From NCBI RefSeq assembly GCF_001741865.1, contig NZ_CP017147.1, forward strand, positions 558,001 to 622,000: DNA of 64,000 nucleotides, read 5' to 3'. Origin of the DNA: Bosea vaviloviae. GTDB taxonomy: Bacteria > Pseudomonadota > Alphaproteobacteria > Rhizobiales > Beijerinckiaceae. Numbering within the stretch: position 1 is the first letter of the stretch; each line of letters starts with the position of its first letter. The notes under the pieces are model-generated. The model saw only the letters and a list, made by a program, of their open reading frames with translations. It ran no database searches and was not told where the DNA came from. Below are positions 34,578 to 44,335 of the stretch, in pieces. The translations under genes and the position numbers were made by a program.

Positions 34578-34787
34578 TCATGCAGCCTGAAGCTGCTCGG
34601 CGGCCATCTTGCCAGACCTGCTGTCGCGGGCAACCTCGAAGCCGAGCTTCTGGCCTTCCTGCAGATCGCGCATACCAGCGCGCTCGACTGCCGAAATGTG
34701 TACGAACACATCCTGGCTGCCGTCGTCCGGCTGAATGAAGCCGAAGCCCTTGGTGGAATTGAACCATTTAACGATGCCGGTGGTCAT
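34578..34787 (-). CDS. cspA: cold-shock protein (CspA family)
   Basis: This 69-residue nucleic-acid-binding OB-fold protein has both RNA-binding motifs intact (KGFGFIQPD and DVFVHIS) and starts [14 protein letters not shown]. It acts as an RNA chaperone at low temperature or in stress. A strong terminator follows. Upstream lies an AT-rich leader of about 300 bp (34788-35095), as expected for a regulated cold-shock 5' region; no other gene was seen in that leader. Confidence 0.96.
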   Translation of the reverse strand: MTTGIVKWFNSTKGFGFIQPDDGSQDVFVHISAVERAGMRDLQEGQKLGFEVARDSRSGKMAAEQLQAA

Positions 34788-35095
34788 GAAGAACCCTCCT
34801 TGCTGGCAAACTCTGTCGCCCGCCAGCGACTGCCAACGGGTTCAGAACGATTTCGAAAGGGGGAGTTCGTCAGAAGCGCGCCGGAGCGCGAAAACTAGAA
34901 ACGGCCGTCCAAGCAATATCGATAAATTTTCTCTATGTGGTTATAGAAAAGCTGTCAATCGAAACCGCTCAAAGAAAGTCGATCGGTGACTGGCTCAAGG
35001 AAACCAAAAATCCAATATCGATCGATATTTAACGCGATTTACGGTGGTGACGGTATCTAAAACGCGTGATTTGAACGTTCCGCGATAATTATTAT

Positions 35096-35276
35096 TCAGC
35101 CTGGGGCACGCTGCTGTAACAGGCCCTGGGCGATCAGGGCCCTGGCCGCCTGGGCGCGGGTGGTAAAGACCAGCCTTTTTCCGATAAGCCTCGATCAGGT
35201 TGAGTGTTGTGGGGCCCACAAGCACCTGAACCTGGATCATATCCGTCGATTTATCAGATTCGCTGCGCCGCTTCAT
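35096..35276 (-). pseudogene. frameshifted small CopG-like regulator
   Basis: The frame from ATG 35276 reads MIQVQVLVGPTTLNLIEAYR-KKAGL. It then goes out of frame after CTTTACC; shifting by one nucleotide gives TRAQAARALIAQGLLQQRAP and a stop at 35096. The repaired product of about 59 residues has the length and amphipathic pattern of small ribbon-helix-helix proteins. The surplus base in CTTTACCACCCG is probably a decay mutation. Confidence 0.6.
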
Positions 35277-35596
35277 GTTCTCGATCCCTCGTTGTCCCTC
35301 CAAAACAACAAACATCTTCGTTCCGATTTAGCACCCTACGAAATGATTGAGGGTCACGCCCTCCATGCCTTCCCAGCCGCCGTCAGCCGTTACGTGACGC
35401 GGCCGTCCTGGTGGATGGTCCGGGCGACCAGCCTTGCGTCGAGGAGTTCCTGGCCGAGTTCGGGCCGGCAAGGCGCTCGCGGACCTCGACTCACTCGTCA
35501 TGGACACGCCTCTCCCAATATTCCAGTTGGCTGCCCACGGAACAGGCGCGGCCCCCAACCGTTCTCCAGCTGACCTATTCAGACAGGAGATTTCAG

Positions 35597-35959
35597 ATGG
35601 GCATTTTCGACAGCATCAAGAAGGCGATCTTTGGCGAGGCCAAGGCCGGCACAGCCGGCGGGGCATCGACAGCGAGCGTTGGTTCGGCAACGGCGACCCA
35701 ACAGGTCGATGTCGCCCCGATCCTCGACAAGGCCGTCAAGGATACCGGGCAGAACCTCGCCTGGAAGACATCCATCGTCGACCTGCTGAAGGCGCTGAAA
35801 ATCGACAGCAGCCTCACCGCCCGCAAGGAGCTCGCGCATGAGCTGGGCTATACCGGTAGCACGGACGACAGCGCCACGATGAACGTCTGGCTGCACAAGG
35901 CTGTCATCAAGAAGCTGTCTGAGAACGGCGGCAAAGTGCCGGCTGACCTGCTGGATTGA
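35597..35959 (+). CDS. DUF3597 domain protein
   Basis: The 120-residue protein starts GIFDSIKKAIFGEAKAGTAG, a short amphipathic segment with a Gly/Ala/Ser linker. The DUF3597 helical domain follows (VDVAPILDKAVKDTGQNLAW, KTSIVDLLKALKIDSSLTAR, MNVWLHKAVIKKLSENGGK). Function is unknown; the domain resembles a stress-associated peptidoglycan-hydrolase neighbour in related genomes. AGGAG precedes the ATG. The 35277-35596 gap upstream contains no supportable gene. Confidence 0.88.
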   Translation: MGIFDSIKKAIFGEAKAGTAGGASTASVGSATATQQVDVAPILDKAVKDTGQNLAWKTSIVDLLKALKIDSSLTARKELAHELGYTGSTDDSATMNVWLHKAVIKKLSENGGKVPADLLD

Positions 35960-36009
35960 TCGGCTGCGAAAGTGCCACAGGCCCGGCCACCACAGTCGCC
36001 AGGCCTTCT

Positions 36010-36440
36010 CGTCACAATCGGTACTAGGAATGGGCAGCACCACGAAGCTGGCCAGGTCGCGCCGCCGCACGATCTCGACATTGAGTTGCGGCAGACCTGG
36101 GCCAGGCCCTGTTGAAACTTCGGCCTCGGTAGCCGGCATCGGCGTAAAGTTTCAGCAGGAACGGATACAGTCCGAACATGGTCGCCATCAGCCGCACGCC
36201 GCCACCGGGATCCTGAATGTCGGCCGCATGCACGATCGCGTCGATCAGCACGCCCTGCGTGTCGACGAGGACGTGCCGCTTTTTGCCCTTGATCTTCTTG
36301 CCGCCGCCAAAGCCCGGCGGATCGATCCCGGCCCCCTTTTTCAGCGCTCTTGACGCTCTGGCTGTCGATAATCGCCGCTTTGCCGAGCACGGGACCTGCG
36401 AGCGCATGAACCGGCGCCCCACCTAAGTGAGCGGTTCCGT
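36010..36440 (-). pseudogene. decayed IS5-family transposase
   Basis: Pieces of one transposase occur in three minus-strand frames in order: AAIIDSQSVKSAEKGG; then GFGGGKKIKGKKRHVLVDTQ, HAADIQDPGGGVRLMATMFG and LYADAGYRG; then LNVEIVRRRDLASFVVLPIP. This is the IS427-like group, including the first catalytic Asp. The C-terminal ERTIAW region and the N-terminus are missing, and there are at least two frameshifts. It is unrelated to the intact IS at 9.8 kb. Confidence 0.85.
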
Positions 36441-36531
36441 CAGGCAATCCTACCCGCCGTCGATATGCCGGCGAGCCGCGTATAGTCATCCTCTCTCGAT
36501 TGGCCGGCAGCCTCTCTCGGTTCATGAAGCT

Positions 36532-36560
36532 GCGCCGTCGCAGGAAATCCGCGACGGCGC
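36532..36560. terminator. GC-rich hairpin
   Basis: GCGCCGTCGC and GCGACGGCGC form a perfect 10-bp stem with a 9-nt loop. No T-run follows. It lies between the dead transposase and the 68-aa gene. Confidence 0.35.
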
Positions 36561-36619
36561 CAGAGGCAGCCGCGCATAGAAGGCCGCTATTGGCCCGAGG
36601 CCATCAGCTTAGAAGGCCG

Positions 36620-36826
36620 TCAGCTTGGTCCGACCTGCCGAAATTGGATTTGGCCTACCGGCTGGACGACCGGCAGCCCTTCGCTGACCAGAATGCGCTC
36701 TTTCCTGCCATCCGGCAGGACACGCAGAACGCCGTCGGACTCATCAAGGAAATAAGCCGGAATGCCCGCTTCGCGCGCTTTCTCGACCGATTTGCACCGG
36801 AACTCCCTCAGTCTCTCGTGGAGCAT
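36620..36826 (-). CDS. hypothetical protein (68 aa)
   Basis: Unrecognised protein starting MLHERLREFRCKSVEKAREA and continuing GIPAYFLDESDGVLRVLPDG, RKERILVSEGLPVVQ. The alternating pattern suggests a small alpha/beta fold. The second of two adjacent ATGs is chosen because GGAGGG lies 6 nt upstream. No homolog family is named. Confidence 0.6.
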   Translation of the reverse strand: MLHERLREFRCKSVEKAREAGIPAYFLDESDGVLRVLPDGRKERILVSEGLPVVQPVGQIQFRQVGPS

Positions 36827-37023
36827 CATATCCCTCCGCCAAGTGACCCCTTTGATGAGAGATAGTCCGCCCCCCGGCTTCTGCAAGCGGTGCGCTATCT
36901 GATGGGCCGTTGATTTGGAGCCCTCGCATCTGGAGCCCCTCGGCGCGGCCTGCAGTTCAACGGTCGCGCGCGATTTCATGCGGGTCGTGGCGCCAATGCG
37001 GGTCTTGGCGCGACGCGCCGGTC

Positions 37024-37437
37024 TCAGCGGACAACCTGGCCCCGTGCCCGGCCGCCAGTTGGCAAGCGGCATGAACATCCGGTTCCGACAGACGCCGGGC
37101 TCGCCAGAACGCAAACCCTCCGCTCACTCTGGCAACGACCGCCAAGCCGCGCGGGTTGGTTTGTCCTGGCGCCGAAATACCCCAGCGATTGCGGGCGCCC
37201 ATAGGGACCGATGTCGCGGCGTCCGTAGTCGATCGGCGGCCCCGCGCCGGGAATGCCGCCGCCATCCGAGTGCAATCGGAGATCGGGCACATTATCGGTG
37301 ATCGAGGGCGGACCGAGACCGCGCCGAGGACCATCGGGCGTAAGCGGGCCATTGCCTGGCGTCCCGACGAGCTGCGCATTCGCTGGAAGCGCGGCGAGCA
37401 GGGCCAGCGACAGCGCCAATGCGGCACTCAGCCTCAT
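37024..37437 (-). CDS. secreted Cys-rich hypothetical protein
   Basis: The 137-residue protein has a clear signal peptide (LSAALALSLALLAALPANAQ, cleavage after about residue 22), a Gly/Pro-rich middle (GPLTPDGPRRGLGPPSIT) and a C-terminal Cys cluster (RRVCVLASPASVGTGCSC). This layout recurs in small exported alphaproteobacterial proteins of unknown function. The gap 37438-37735 after it, up to the aminopeptidase, shows no gene. Confidence 0.65.
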   Translation of the reverse strand: MRLSAALALSLALLAALPANAQLVGTPGNGPLTPDGPRRGLGPPSITDNVPDLRLHSDGGGIPGAGPPIDYGRRDIGPYGRPQSLGYFGARTNQPARLGGRCQSERRVCVLASPASVGTGCSCRLPTGGRARGQVVR

Positions 37438-37735
37438 CGTGCCTCGCTCCGCCCCGATATTGTCGCCCTCATGCCGAGCCTCCCGCTTTTCGCCTGTCTG
37501 CCGCAGCCTTCGGCTGCTCCGCCGCCCGGTCTTGCGCGTCCGTTTCGATGGTCATCGCAGCGCGTTTCCGTTGGCTGAAGACGCAACGCATCGACAAGGC
37601 GCATGATCCGGCGCTCACGCGCTTTTCATCGCAGCGCCGCCTTTCGACCGCCAGCAGGGGGTCGGCGAGGTTGACCCGGCGGCGATTTCCGCGAGCAATG
37701 GGCGCCTTGCCCGAATCTGAGCCGGACCATCTCCC

Positions 37736-38992
37736 ATGACCATGCACCAGCGCGCCACCTCTCCCGCTATCGACCCCGTGAAGCTCGACAAGCTCGCCGA
37801 AGTCGCCATCCGGGTCGGGCTCAACCTGCAGCCCGGCCAGGATCTGTTCCTGACGGCGCCGATCGCCGCGCTGCCGCTGGTGCGCCGCATCGCCGAGCAT
37901 GCCTACAAGGCCGGCGCCGGCCTGGTGACGCCGATCTTCTCGGATGAGGAGATCACGCTGGCGCGCTATCGTTTCGCGCCCGATGAGAGTTTCGACCGCG
38001 CCGCCGGCTGGCTCCATGAGGGCGTCGCAAAAGCTTTCGCCAACAATACGGCGCGGCTCGCCGTCGTCGGCGACAATCCGATGCTGCTCTCGGGCGAGGA
38101 CGCAGCCAAGGTCGGGCGCGCCAGCAAGGCCAACTCCATCGCCTATCGCCCGGCCCTGGAGAAGATCACTGGCTTCGACATCAACTGGAACATCCTCGCC
38201 TATCCCAGCGCCTCCTGGGCCAGGCAGGTCTTTCCCGACGATGCCGAGGAGATCGCGGTCGCCAAGCTCGCCGACGCCATCTTCGCGGCCTCGCGGGTCG
38301 ATCTCGACGATCCGATCGCGGCCTGGACCGCCCATAACGCCACGCTGCGCAGCCGCCGGGAATGGCTCAACGGCCAGCGCTTCCAAGCGCTTCGCTTCCG
38401 CGGGCCCGGCACGGATCTGACGGTTGGGCTGGCTGACGGCCATGAATGGCAGGGCGGCTCCTCCACCGCCAAGAACGGCGTCACCTGCAACGCCAACATC
38501 CCGACCGAAGAGGTCTTCACCACGCCCCATGCCCGGCGTGTCCAGGGCCATGTCTCCAGCACCAAGCCGCTCTCCTATCAGGGCACGCTGATCGACAACA
38601 TCTCGGTGCGCTTCGAGGAGGGCCGCATCGTCGAGGCCAAGGCCACGCGCGGCGAGGAGGTCCTCAACAAGGTGCTGGACACCGATGAGGGCTCGCGCCG
38701 CCTCGGCGAGGTCGCCCTTGTGCCGCATTCCTCGCCGATCTCGAAAAGCGGGCTTCTGTTCTTCAACACGCTCTTCGACGAGAACGCCGCCTGCCATATC
38801 GCGCTCGGCCAGTGCTATTCGAAATGCTTCATCGATGGCGCGAAGCTGACGCCCGAGCAGATCGCCGAGCAGGGCGGCAACAAGAGCTTCATCCATATCG
38901 ACTGGATGATCGGCTCGGATCAGGTCGACATCGACGGCCTGCACGCCGACGGCACCGCCGTGCCGGTCTTCCGGAAAGGCGAATGGGCGTAA
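37736..38992 (+). CDS. M29 family aminopeptidase
   Basis: The 418-residue protein is a thermophilic-type (AmpS/aminopeptidase T) metallopeptidase. Metal and catalytic residues lie in NIPTEEVFTTPH, in the EVALVPHSSPISKSG segment and near the C-terminus in SFIHIDWMIGSDQVDIDG. It should release N-terminal residues in the cytoplasm. ATGs at 37736 and 37742 are both possible. It is monocistronic; the following 475 bp hold only repeats. Confidence 0.92.
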   Translation: MTMHQRATSPAIDPVKLDKLAEVAIRVGLNLQPGQDLFLTAPIAALPLVRRIAEHAYKAGAGLVTPIFSDEEITLARYRFAPDESFDRAAGWLHEGVAKAFANNTARLAVVGDNPMLLSGEDAAKVGRASKANSIAYRPALEKITGFDINWNILAYPSASWARQVFPDDAEEIAVAKLADAIFAASRVDLDDPIAAWTAHNATLRSRREWLNGQRFQALRFRGPGTDLTVGLADGHEWQGGSSTAKNGVTCNANIPTEEVFTTPHARRVQGHVSSTKPLSYQGTLIDNISVRFEEGRIVEAKATRGEEVLNKVLDTDEGSRRLGEVALVPHSSPISKSGLLFFNTLFDENAACHIALGQCYSKCFIDGAKLTPEQIAEQGGNKSFIHIDWMIGSDQVDIDGLHADGTAVPVFRKGEWA

Positions 38993-39035
38993 GCCGCCCC
39001 GACCCGCTCGGAGACTGTTTGGGCAGGCGCGGGGA

Positions 39036-39214
39036 ACCCTTCTCCCGAATGGGAGAAGGGCAGGGATGAGGGCCCGCCACTAATTGTTGGAGCGCGACCG
39101 CGCCGCAGCGCCGGCTTCATCCTGAAAGCTCAGGAGACGATGCGGAGCCGCTTGCGCGATCTGGTTGTCTGGCCTGCCCTCATCCCTGCCCTTCTCCCAC
39201 ACGGGTTCCCCGCG
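39036..39214. repeat. inverted repeat family D in the 38993-39467 intergenic region
   Basis: CCCTTCTCCC...GGGAGAAGGGCAGGGATGAGGGC at 39045-39075 is matched in reverse by GCCCTCATCCCTGCCC-TTCTCCC at 39176-39200, with GGGAACC/GGTTCCC ends. A further stretch with GGGTCTTCGCGGAGC and GGATGACGGCG (39335-39410) looks like another dispersed repeat. No gene was supportable in this gap. Confidence 0.6.
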
Positions 39215-39467
39215 CCCTTCATCCGGCACATCGCTTCATCTCGCCCGCGAGGGGAGAGCCGTGCATGATCCGCTCAGGAGCCAAAACCCCAACTGGACAG
39301 CCCTGGGTCAAGCCCGACGATGACGCGCTTCGGATTCCGGGTCTTCGCGGAGCTGCGTCCTTGGGCCGGCCGAAGGCCGGACCCGAGGGCCGCTTGTCCG
39401 GGATGACGGCGCGGGGGATGTCAACCGATCGGAAGCTCCTGATATTGCTTGGTTCATTTTAGGGCTC

Positions 39468-39962
39468 TCAGCGCATCTGCAGCGGATCGACCGAGATGGC
39501 GCGTTTCAGCGCCCTCAACCCGAAGGTCGTCCGCGTCTGCCGAATGCCGGGCAGGCGATAGAGCGTTTCGCGCAGAAAACGCTCGTAATGGTCCGTGCCA
39601 CTGACCACGACCTTGACCAGAAAATCATAGTCGCCGGTGACGAGATAGGCCTCGATGACCTCAGGCGTCCGCGCCAGCGCCTCGCCGAACAGGTCGAGCA
39701 CCTTGTCGTCATGCTTGTCGAGCGTCACCTCGACGAAGACGGTGTTGCTGAGCCCGAGCGCGCCGTGGTTGAGCACCGCGACATAGTTCTCGATGACGCC
39801 GCTCTCCTCGAGCCGCTTGACCCGCGTCCAGCAGGGCGAGGGCGAGAGCCCGACCTTCTCGGCCAGCGCCTGCGTGGTCAGACGCCCATCGGCCCGCAGC
39901 GCCGACAGGATCCGCCTGTCGATGGCGTCGAGATCATCATGGCGTTTGGGTTTCACGGCCAT
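39468..39962 (-). CDS. Lrp/AsnC family regulator, BkdR-like
   Basis: The 164-residue protein has an AsnC helix-turn-helix (LDAIDRRILSALRADGRLTT; KVGLSPSPCWTRVKRLEESG) and a RAM domain (YLVTGDYDFLVKVVVSGTDH). It is divergent from the branched-chain oxoacid dehydrogenase operon, exactly the position of bkdR in Pseudomonas. There the Lrp homolog activates the operon in response to branched-chain amino acids, so the same role is inferred here. The 355-bp gap 39963-40317 should hold the regulated promoters; no gene was seen in it. Confidence 0.9.
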   Translation of the reverse strand: MAVKPKRHDDLDAIDRRILSALRADGRLTTQALAEKVGLSPSPCWTRVKRLEESGVIENYVAVLNHGALGLSNTVFVEVTLDKHDDKVLDLFGEALARTPEVIEAYLVTGDYDFLVKVVVSGTDHYERFLRETLYRLPGIRQTRTTFGLRALKRAISVDPLQMR

Positions 39963-40263
39963 CGGGAATCCATTCTGTCAAAGGCGTGATTTGCAGAAGA
40001 TCATTCCGCCATAATGCCATAGCACGGGCATTTACGGGAGGTTTCTTTTCCGGGGACGGGCTAGCCTTTTGTCCAAGGGGGAGAGAGCGGTGACGAAGCG
40101 CACGCAGAGGCGGATCGTGATCAAGGAACCGGCCGGCAGCGCTGCCGCAGCCGCGGCCTGCGCTGTCGTCTCACCCGTTCAGCCCATCCGGCCTGCCCAT
40201 GACGGCGCCACGCCGCCGCGTCGCGCCGGGCCCCGTGGACATCGGCCGTGAGCGGGCGTTTGA

Positions 40264-41613
<1,350 letters not shown>

Positions 41614-41642
41614 GGGATGTCTGTTTCGCGTGTGAACCTCCC

Positions 41643-41731
41643 CGTCATTGCGAGCGAAGCGAAGCAATCCAGGAGCGGCAGTACTCCACGTCCCCCTGGA
41701 TTGCTTCGTCGCTTCGCTCCTCGCAATGACG
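41643..41731. repeat. intergenic repeat family B, copy 4 (inside bkd operon)
   Basis: CGTCATTGCGAGCGAAGCG and CGCTTCGCTCCTCGCAATGACG enclose GCAATCCAGG/CCTGGATTGC. It occupies most of the 152-bp gap between bkdA1 and bkdA2. Confidence 0.9.
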
Positions 41732-41765
41732 GGGCTGTTGCGCTCACCGACGGAGGCCTCGTCTG

Positions 41766-42782
41766 ATGGCCCGGATGACGATGATCGAGGCGATCCGCTC
41801 AGGCCTGGACGTCGCGATGGGGCGCGACGAGAACGTTGTGGTCTATGGCGAGGATGTCGGCTTCTTCGGCGGCGTCTTCCGCTGCACCCATGGGCTGCAG
41901 CAGAAATACGGCGTCAATCGCTGTTTTGACGCGCCGATCAGCGAGGCTGGCATCGTCGGCACCGCGATCGGCATGGCGGCCTATGGGCTGCGCCCCTGCG
42001 TCGAGATCCAGTTCGCCGACTACATGTATCCGGCCTATGACCAGATCGTCTCGGAAGCAGCGCGGCTGCGCTACCGCTCGGCTGGCGATTTCACCTGCCC
42101 GCTGGTCATCCGCATGCCGACCGGCGGCGGCATCTTCGGCGGGCAGACCCACAGCCAGAGCCCCGAAGCGCTCTTCACCCATGTCTCGGGCTTGAAGACT
42201 GTGGTGCCGTCCAACCCCTATGACGCCAAGGGCCTGCTGATCGCGGCGATCGAGGATCCAGACCCGGTGATCTTCCTCGAGCCGAAGCGGCTCTATAACG
42301 GCCCCTTCGACGGCCATCACGACCGGCCGGTGACGCCCTGGTCGAAGCATGATCTGGGCGAGGTGCCCGACGGGCATTTCGCCCTGCCGCTCGGCAAGGC
42401 CGCGATCCGCCGCGAGGGCGCAGCCGTCACCATCGTGACCTATGGCACCATGGTCCATGTCGCGCTCGCCGCCGTCGAGGAGAGCGGCATCGATGCGGAG
42501 GTGATCGACCTGCGCACGCTGCTGCCACTCGACCTCGACGCGATCCTGGCCTCGGTCCAGAAGACCGGCCGCTGCATCGTGCTGCATGAGGCGACGCTGA
42601 CCTCGGGATTTGGCGCGGAACTGACCGCGCTGGTGCAGGAGCACTGCTTCTACCATCTCGAAGCGCCGGTCATGCGCGTCACGGGCTGGGACACGCCCTA
42701 CCCGCACGCCCAGGAATGGGACTACTTCCCCGGCCCGGCTCGCGTCGGGGCGGCCCTTCGCCAGATCATGGAGAGCCGCTGA
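41766..42782 (+). CDS. bkdA2: branched-chain 2-oxoacid dehydrogenase E1 beta
   Basis: The 338-residue beta subunit completes the E1 heterotetramer. It begins RMTMIEAIRSGLDVAMGRDE, contains GEDVGFFGGVF, the ThDP-contact region FADYMYPAYDQIVSEAARLR and VVPSNPYDAKGLL. Length and order are standard. Its stop codon overlaps the start of bkdB (TGATG), so the two are translationally coupled. Confidence 0.96.
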   Translation: MARMTMIEAIRSGLDVAMGRDENVVVYGEDVGFFGGVFRCTHGLQQKYGVNRCFDAPISEAGIVGTAIGMAAYGLRPCVEIQFADYMYPAYDQIVSEAARLRYRSAGDFTCPLVIRMPTGGGIFGGQTHSQSPEALFTHVSGLKTVVPSNPYDAKGLLIAAIEDPDPVIFLEPKRLYNGPFDGHHDRPVTPWSKHDLGEVPDGHFALPLGKAAIRREGAAVTIVTYGTMVHVALAAVEESGIDAEVIDLRTLLPLDLDAILASVQKTGRCIVLHEATLTSGFGAELTALVQEHCFYHLEAPVMRVTGWDTPYPHAQEWDYFPGPARVGAALRQIMESR

Positions 42783-44116
42783 TGGCCGAGCGCATCATCA
42801 AGCTGCCCGATGTCGGCGAAGGCATCGCCGAGGCGGAACTGGTCGAATGGCACGTCAAAATCGGCGACATCATCCGCGAGGATGATCTGCTGGCCGCCGT
42901 GATGACCGACAAGGCAACCGTCGAGATTCCCTCCCCCGTCGATGGCGAGGTCACCTGGATCGGCGCCGAAATCGGCGACACCGTCGCGATCGGCTCGGCC
43001 CTGGTAAAGCTCAAGGTCGCGGGCGCGCCCAGTGCGGAGGAACCCGCGGCCGCGCCCGAAGCGCCCAAGGAAGCGCCCAAGCCCGCCGCAAAGCCGGCGG
43101 CGACGACCGAAGCCCCGGCTGCGAAAGCCGAAGCGTCAAAGCCCGCACCAACCGTCGAGCCGCCCAAGGCGATGACGGTGCCAAAGCCGACGCGGGGCGT
43201 GGTCCAGGCGATCGCTCAAAACCCGGCGTCGCGCCGCGCGCCCGGCGAAAAGCCGCTCGCTTCGCCGGCGGTACGCCTCAAGGCGCGCGAGGCCGGCATC
43301 GATCTGCGCCAGCTCTCCGGCACAGGCCCCGCCGGCCGCATCCTGCATAAGGATCTCGACGCCTACCTGCTGCGCGGCCCCGACGCCGAGCGCGCGCCGG
43401 GCCTGTCGGAGAAGACCGCCGTCACCGACATCAAGGTCGTCGGCCTCAGGCGCAAGATCGCCGAGAAGATGGCGCTGTCGAAATCGCGCATCCCGCACAT
43501 CACCATCGTCGAGGAGGTCAACGTCACCCCGCTCGAAGACCTGCGCGCGACGTTGAACAAGAAGCCGACCCCCGAACGCCCGAAGCTCACCTTGCTGCCC
43601 TTCCTGATGCGGGCGATGGTCAAGGCGATCTCGGAGCAGCCGAACCTCAACGCGCTCTATGACGACGATGCAGGCGTCATCCACCAGCATGCCGGCATCC
43701 ATATCGGCATCGCGACGCAGACGCCGACAGGGCTGATGGTGCCGGTGGTGAAGCATGCCGAGGCGCGCGACATCTGGGGCTGCGGCATCGAACTCAACCG
43801 CATCGCCGAGCGGGCGCGGGACGGCACCGCGACGCGCGACGAACTCACCGGCTCGACCATCACCATCACCTCGCTCGGCGCGCTCGGCGGCATCGCGACC
43901 ACCCCGGTGATCAACTATCCGGAGGTCGCGATCGTCGGCGTCAACAAGATGATGATCCGGCCGATCTGGGACGGCACCACCTTCGTGCCACGCAAGATGA
44001 TGAACCTGTCCTCGAGCTTCGACCACCGCGTCATCGACGGCTGGGACGCCGCCATCTTCGTGCAGCGCCTCAAGGAGCTGCTGGAGAATCCGGCAACGCT
44101 GTTCATCGATGGGTGA
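42782..44116 (+). CDS. bkdB: dihydrolipoamide acyltransferase (E2)
   Basis: This 444-residue core subunit has the domains in order: lipoyl domain (residues 1-80, lipoyl lysine in MTDKATVEI), Ala/Pro/Lys-rich linker, peripheral-subunit-binding domain (ASPAVRLKAREAGIDLRQL, GTGPAGRILHKDL) and the catalytic acyltransferase domain with the active histidine in SSSFDHRVIDGWDAA. It transfers the branched acyl group to CoA. Complete and typical. Confidence 0.97.
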   Translation: MAERIIKLPDVGEGIAEAELVEWHVKIGDIIREDDLLAAVMTDKATVEIPSPVDGEVTWIGAEIGDTVAIGSALVKLKVAGAPSAEEPAAAPEAPKEAPKPAAKPAATTEAPAAKAEASKPAPTVEPPKAMTVPKPTRGVVQAIAQNPASRRAPGEKPLASPAVRLKAREAGIDLRQLSGTGPAGRILHKDLDAYLLRGPDAERAPGLSEKTAVTDIKVVGLRRKIAEKMALSKSRIPHITIVEEVNVTPLEDLRATLNKKPTPERPKLTLLPFLMRAMVKAISEQPNLNALYDDDAGVIHQHAGIHIGIATQTPTGLMVPVVKHAEARDIWGCGIELNRIAERARDGTATRDELTGSTITITSLGALGGIATTPVINYPEVAIVGVNKMMIRPIWDGTTFVPRKMMNLSSSFDHRVIDGWDAAIFVQRLKELLENPATLFIDG

Positions 44117-44153
44117 TGTGATGAGGATGGTCATCGAGCGCGACGCAGTTATC

Positions 44154-44288
44154 CGTCATTGCGAGGAGCGAAGCGACGAAGCAATCCAGGGGGGCTTGGC
44201 GGAACGCCTCAGCCCAGTCCCCATGGATTGCTTCGCCGAGCCTGTACTTGGGCTTGCCAAAGGCAAGACCCGGGTGCTCGCAATGACG
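44154..44288. repeat. intergenic repeat family B, copy 5 (inside bkd operon)
   Basis: CGTCATTGCGAGGAGCGAAG at the left; the right end has CTTGCCAAAGGCAAGACCCG and GCTCGCAATGACG, so it is the long form of the repeat, like copies 1 and 2 in reverse orientation. It fills the gap between bkdB and the E3 gene. Confidence 0.88.
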
Positions 44289-44335
44289 GGCGCTAGCCGA
44301 GACGACCGCGAGACCTCGGATAACGGAAGCGCGCT

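Larger units (their letters stand above)
28903..37437. mobile_element. probable eroded genomic island adjacent to tRNA-Ser
   Basis: The stretch starts at the 3' end of tRNA-Ser. It differs from its surroundings in low coding density, many fragments, an excisionase-like gene, a degenerate transposase, an inverted duplication of small genes and an AT-rich patch at 34.9-35.1 kb. No integrase and no second copy of the tRNA end were seen, so the right boundary is a guess, set at the end of the last disordered gene before the aminopeptidase. Confidence 0.4.

Noticed and set aside
28903..37700. Search for a tyrosine or serine integrase and an attR copy of the tRNA 3' end
   Set aside because: No integrase catalytic motif and no repeat of the tRNA end were found, so island boundaries are only inferred.
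39265..39462. 65-codon frame in the repeat-rich gap before the Lrp gene
   Set aside because: It lies in dispersed repeat sequence (GGGTCTTCGCGG-type) and has no supporting ribosome binding site.
40069..40251. 60-codon frame upstream of bkdA1
   Set aside because: Low-complexity Arg/Ala/Pro translation with no conserved features; more likely promoter region.
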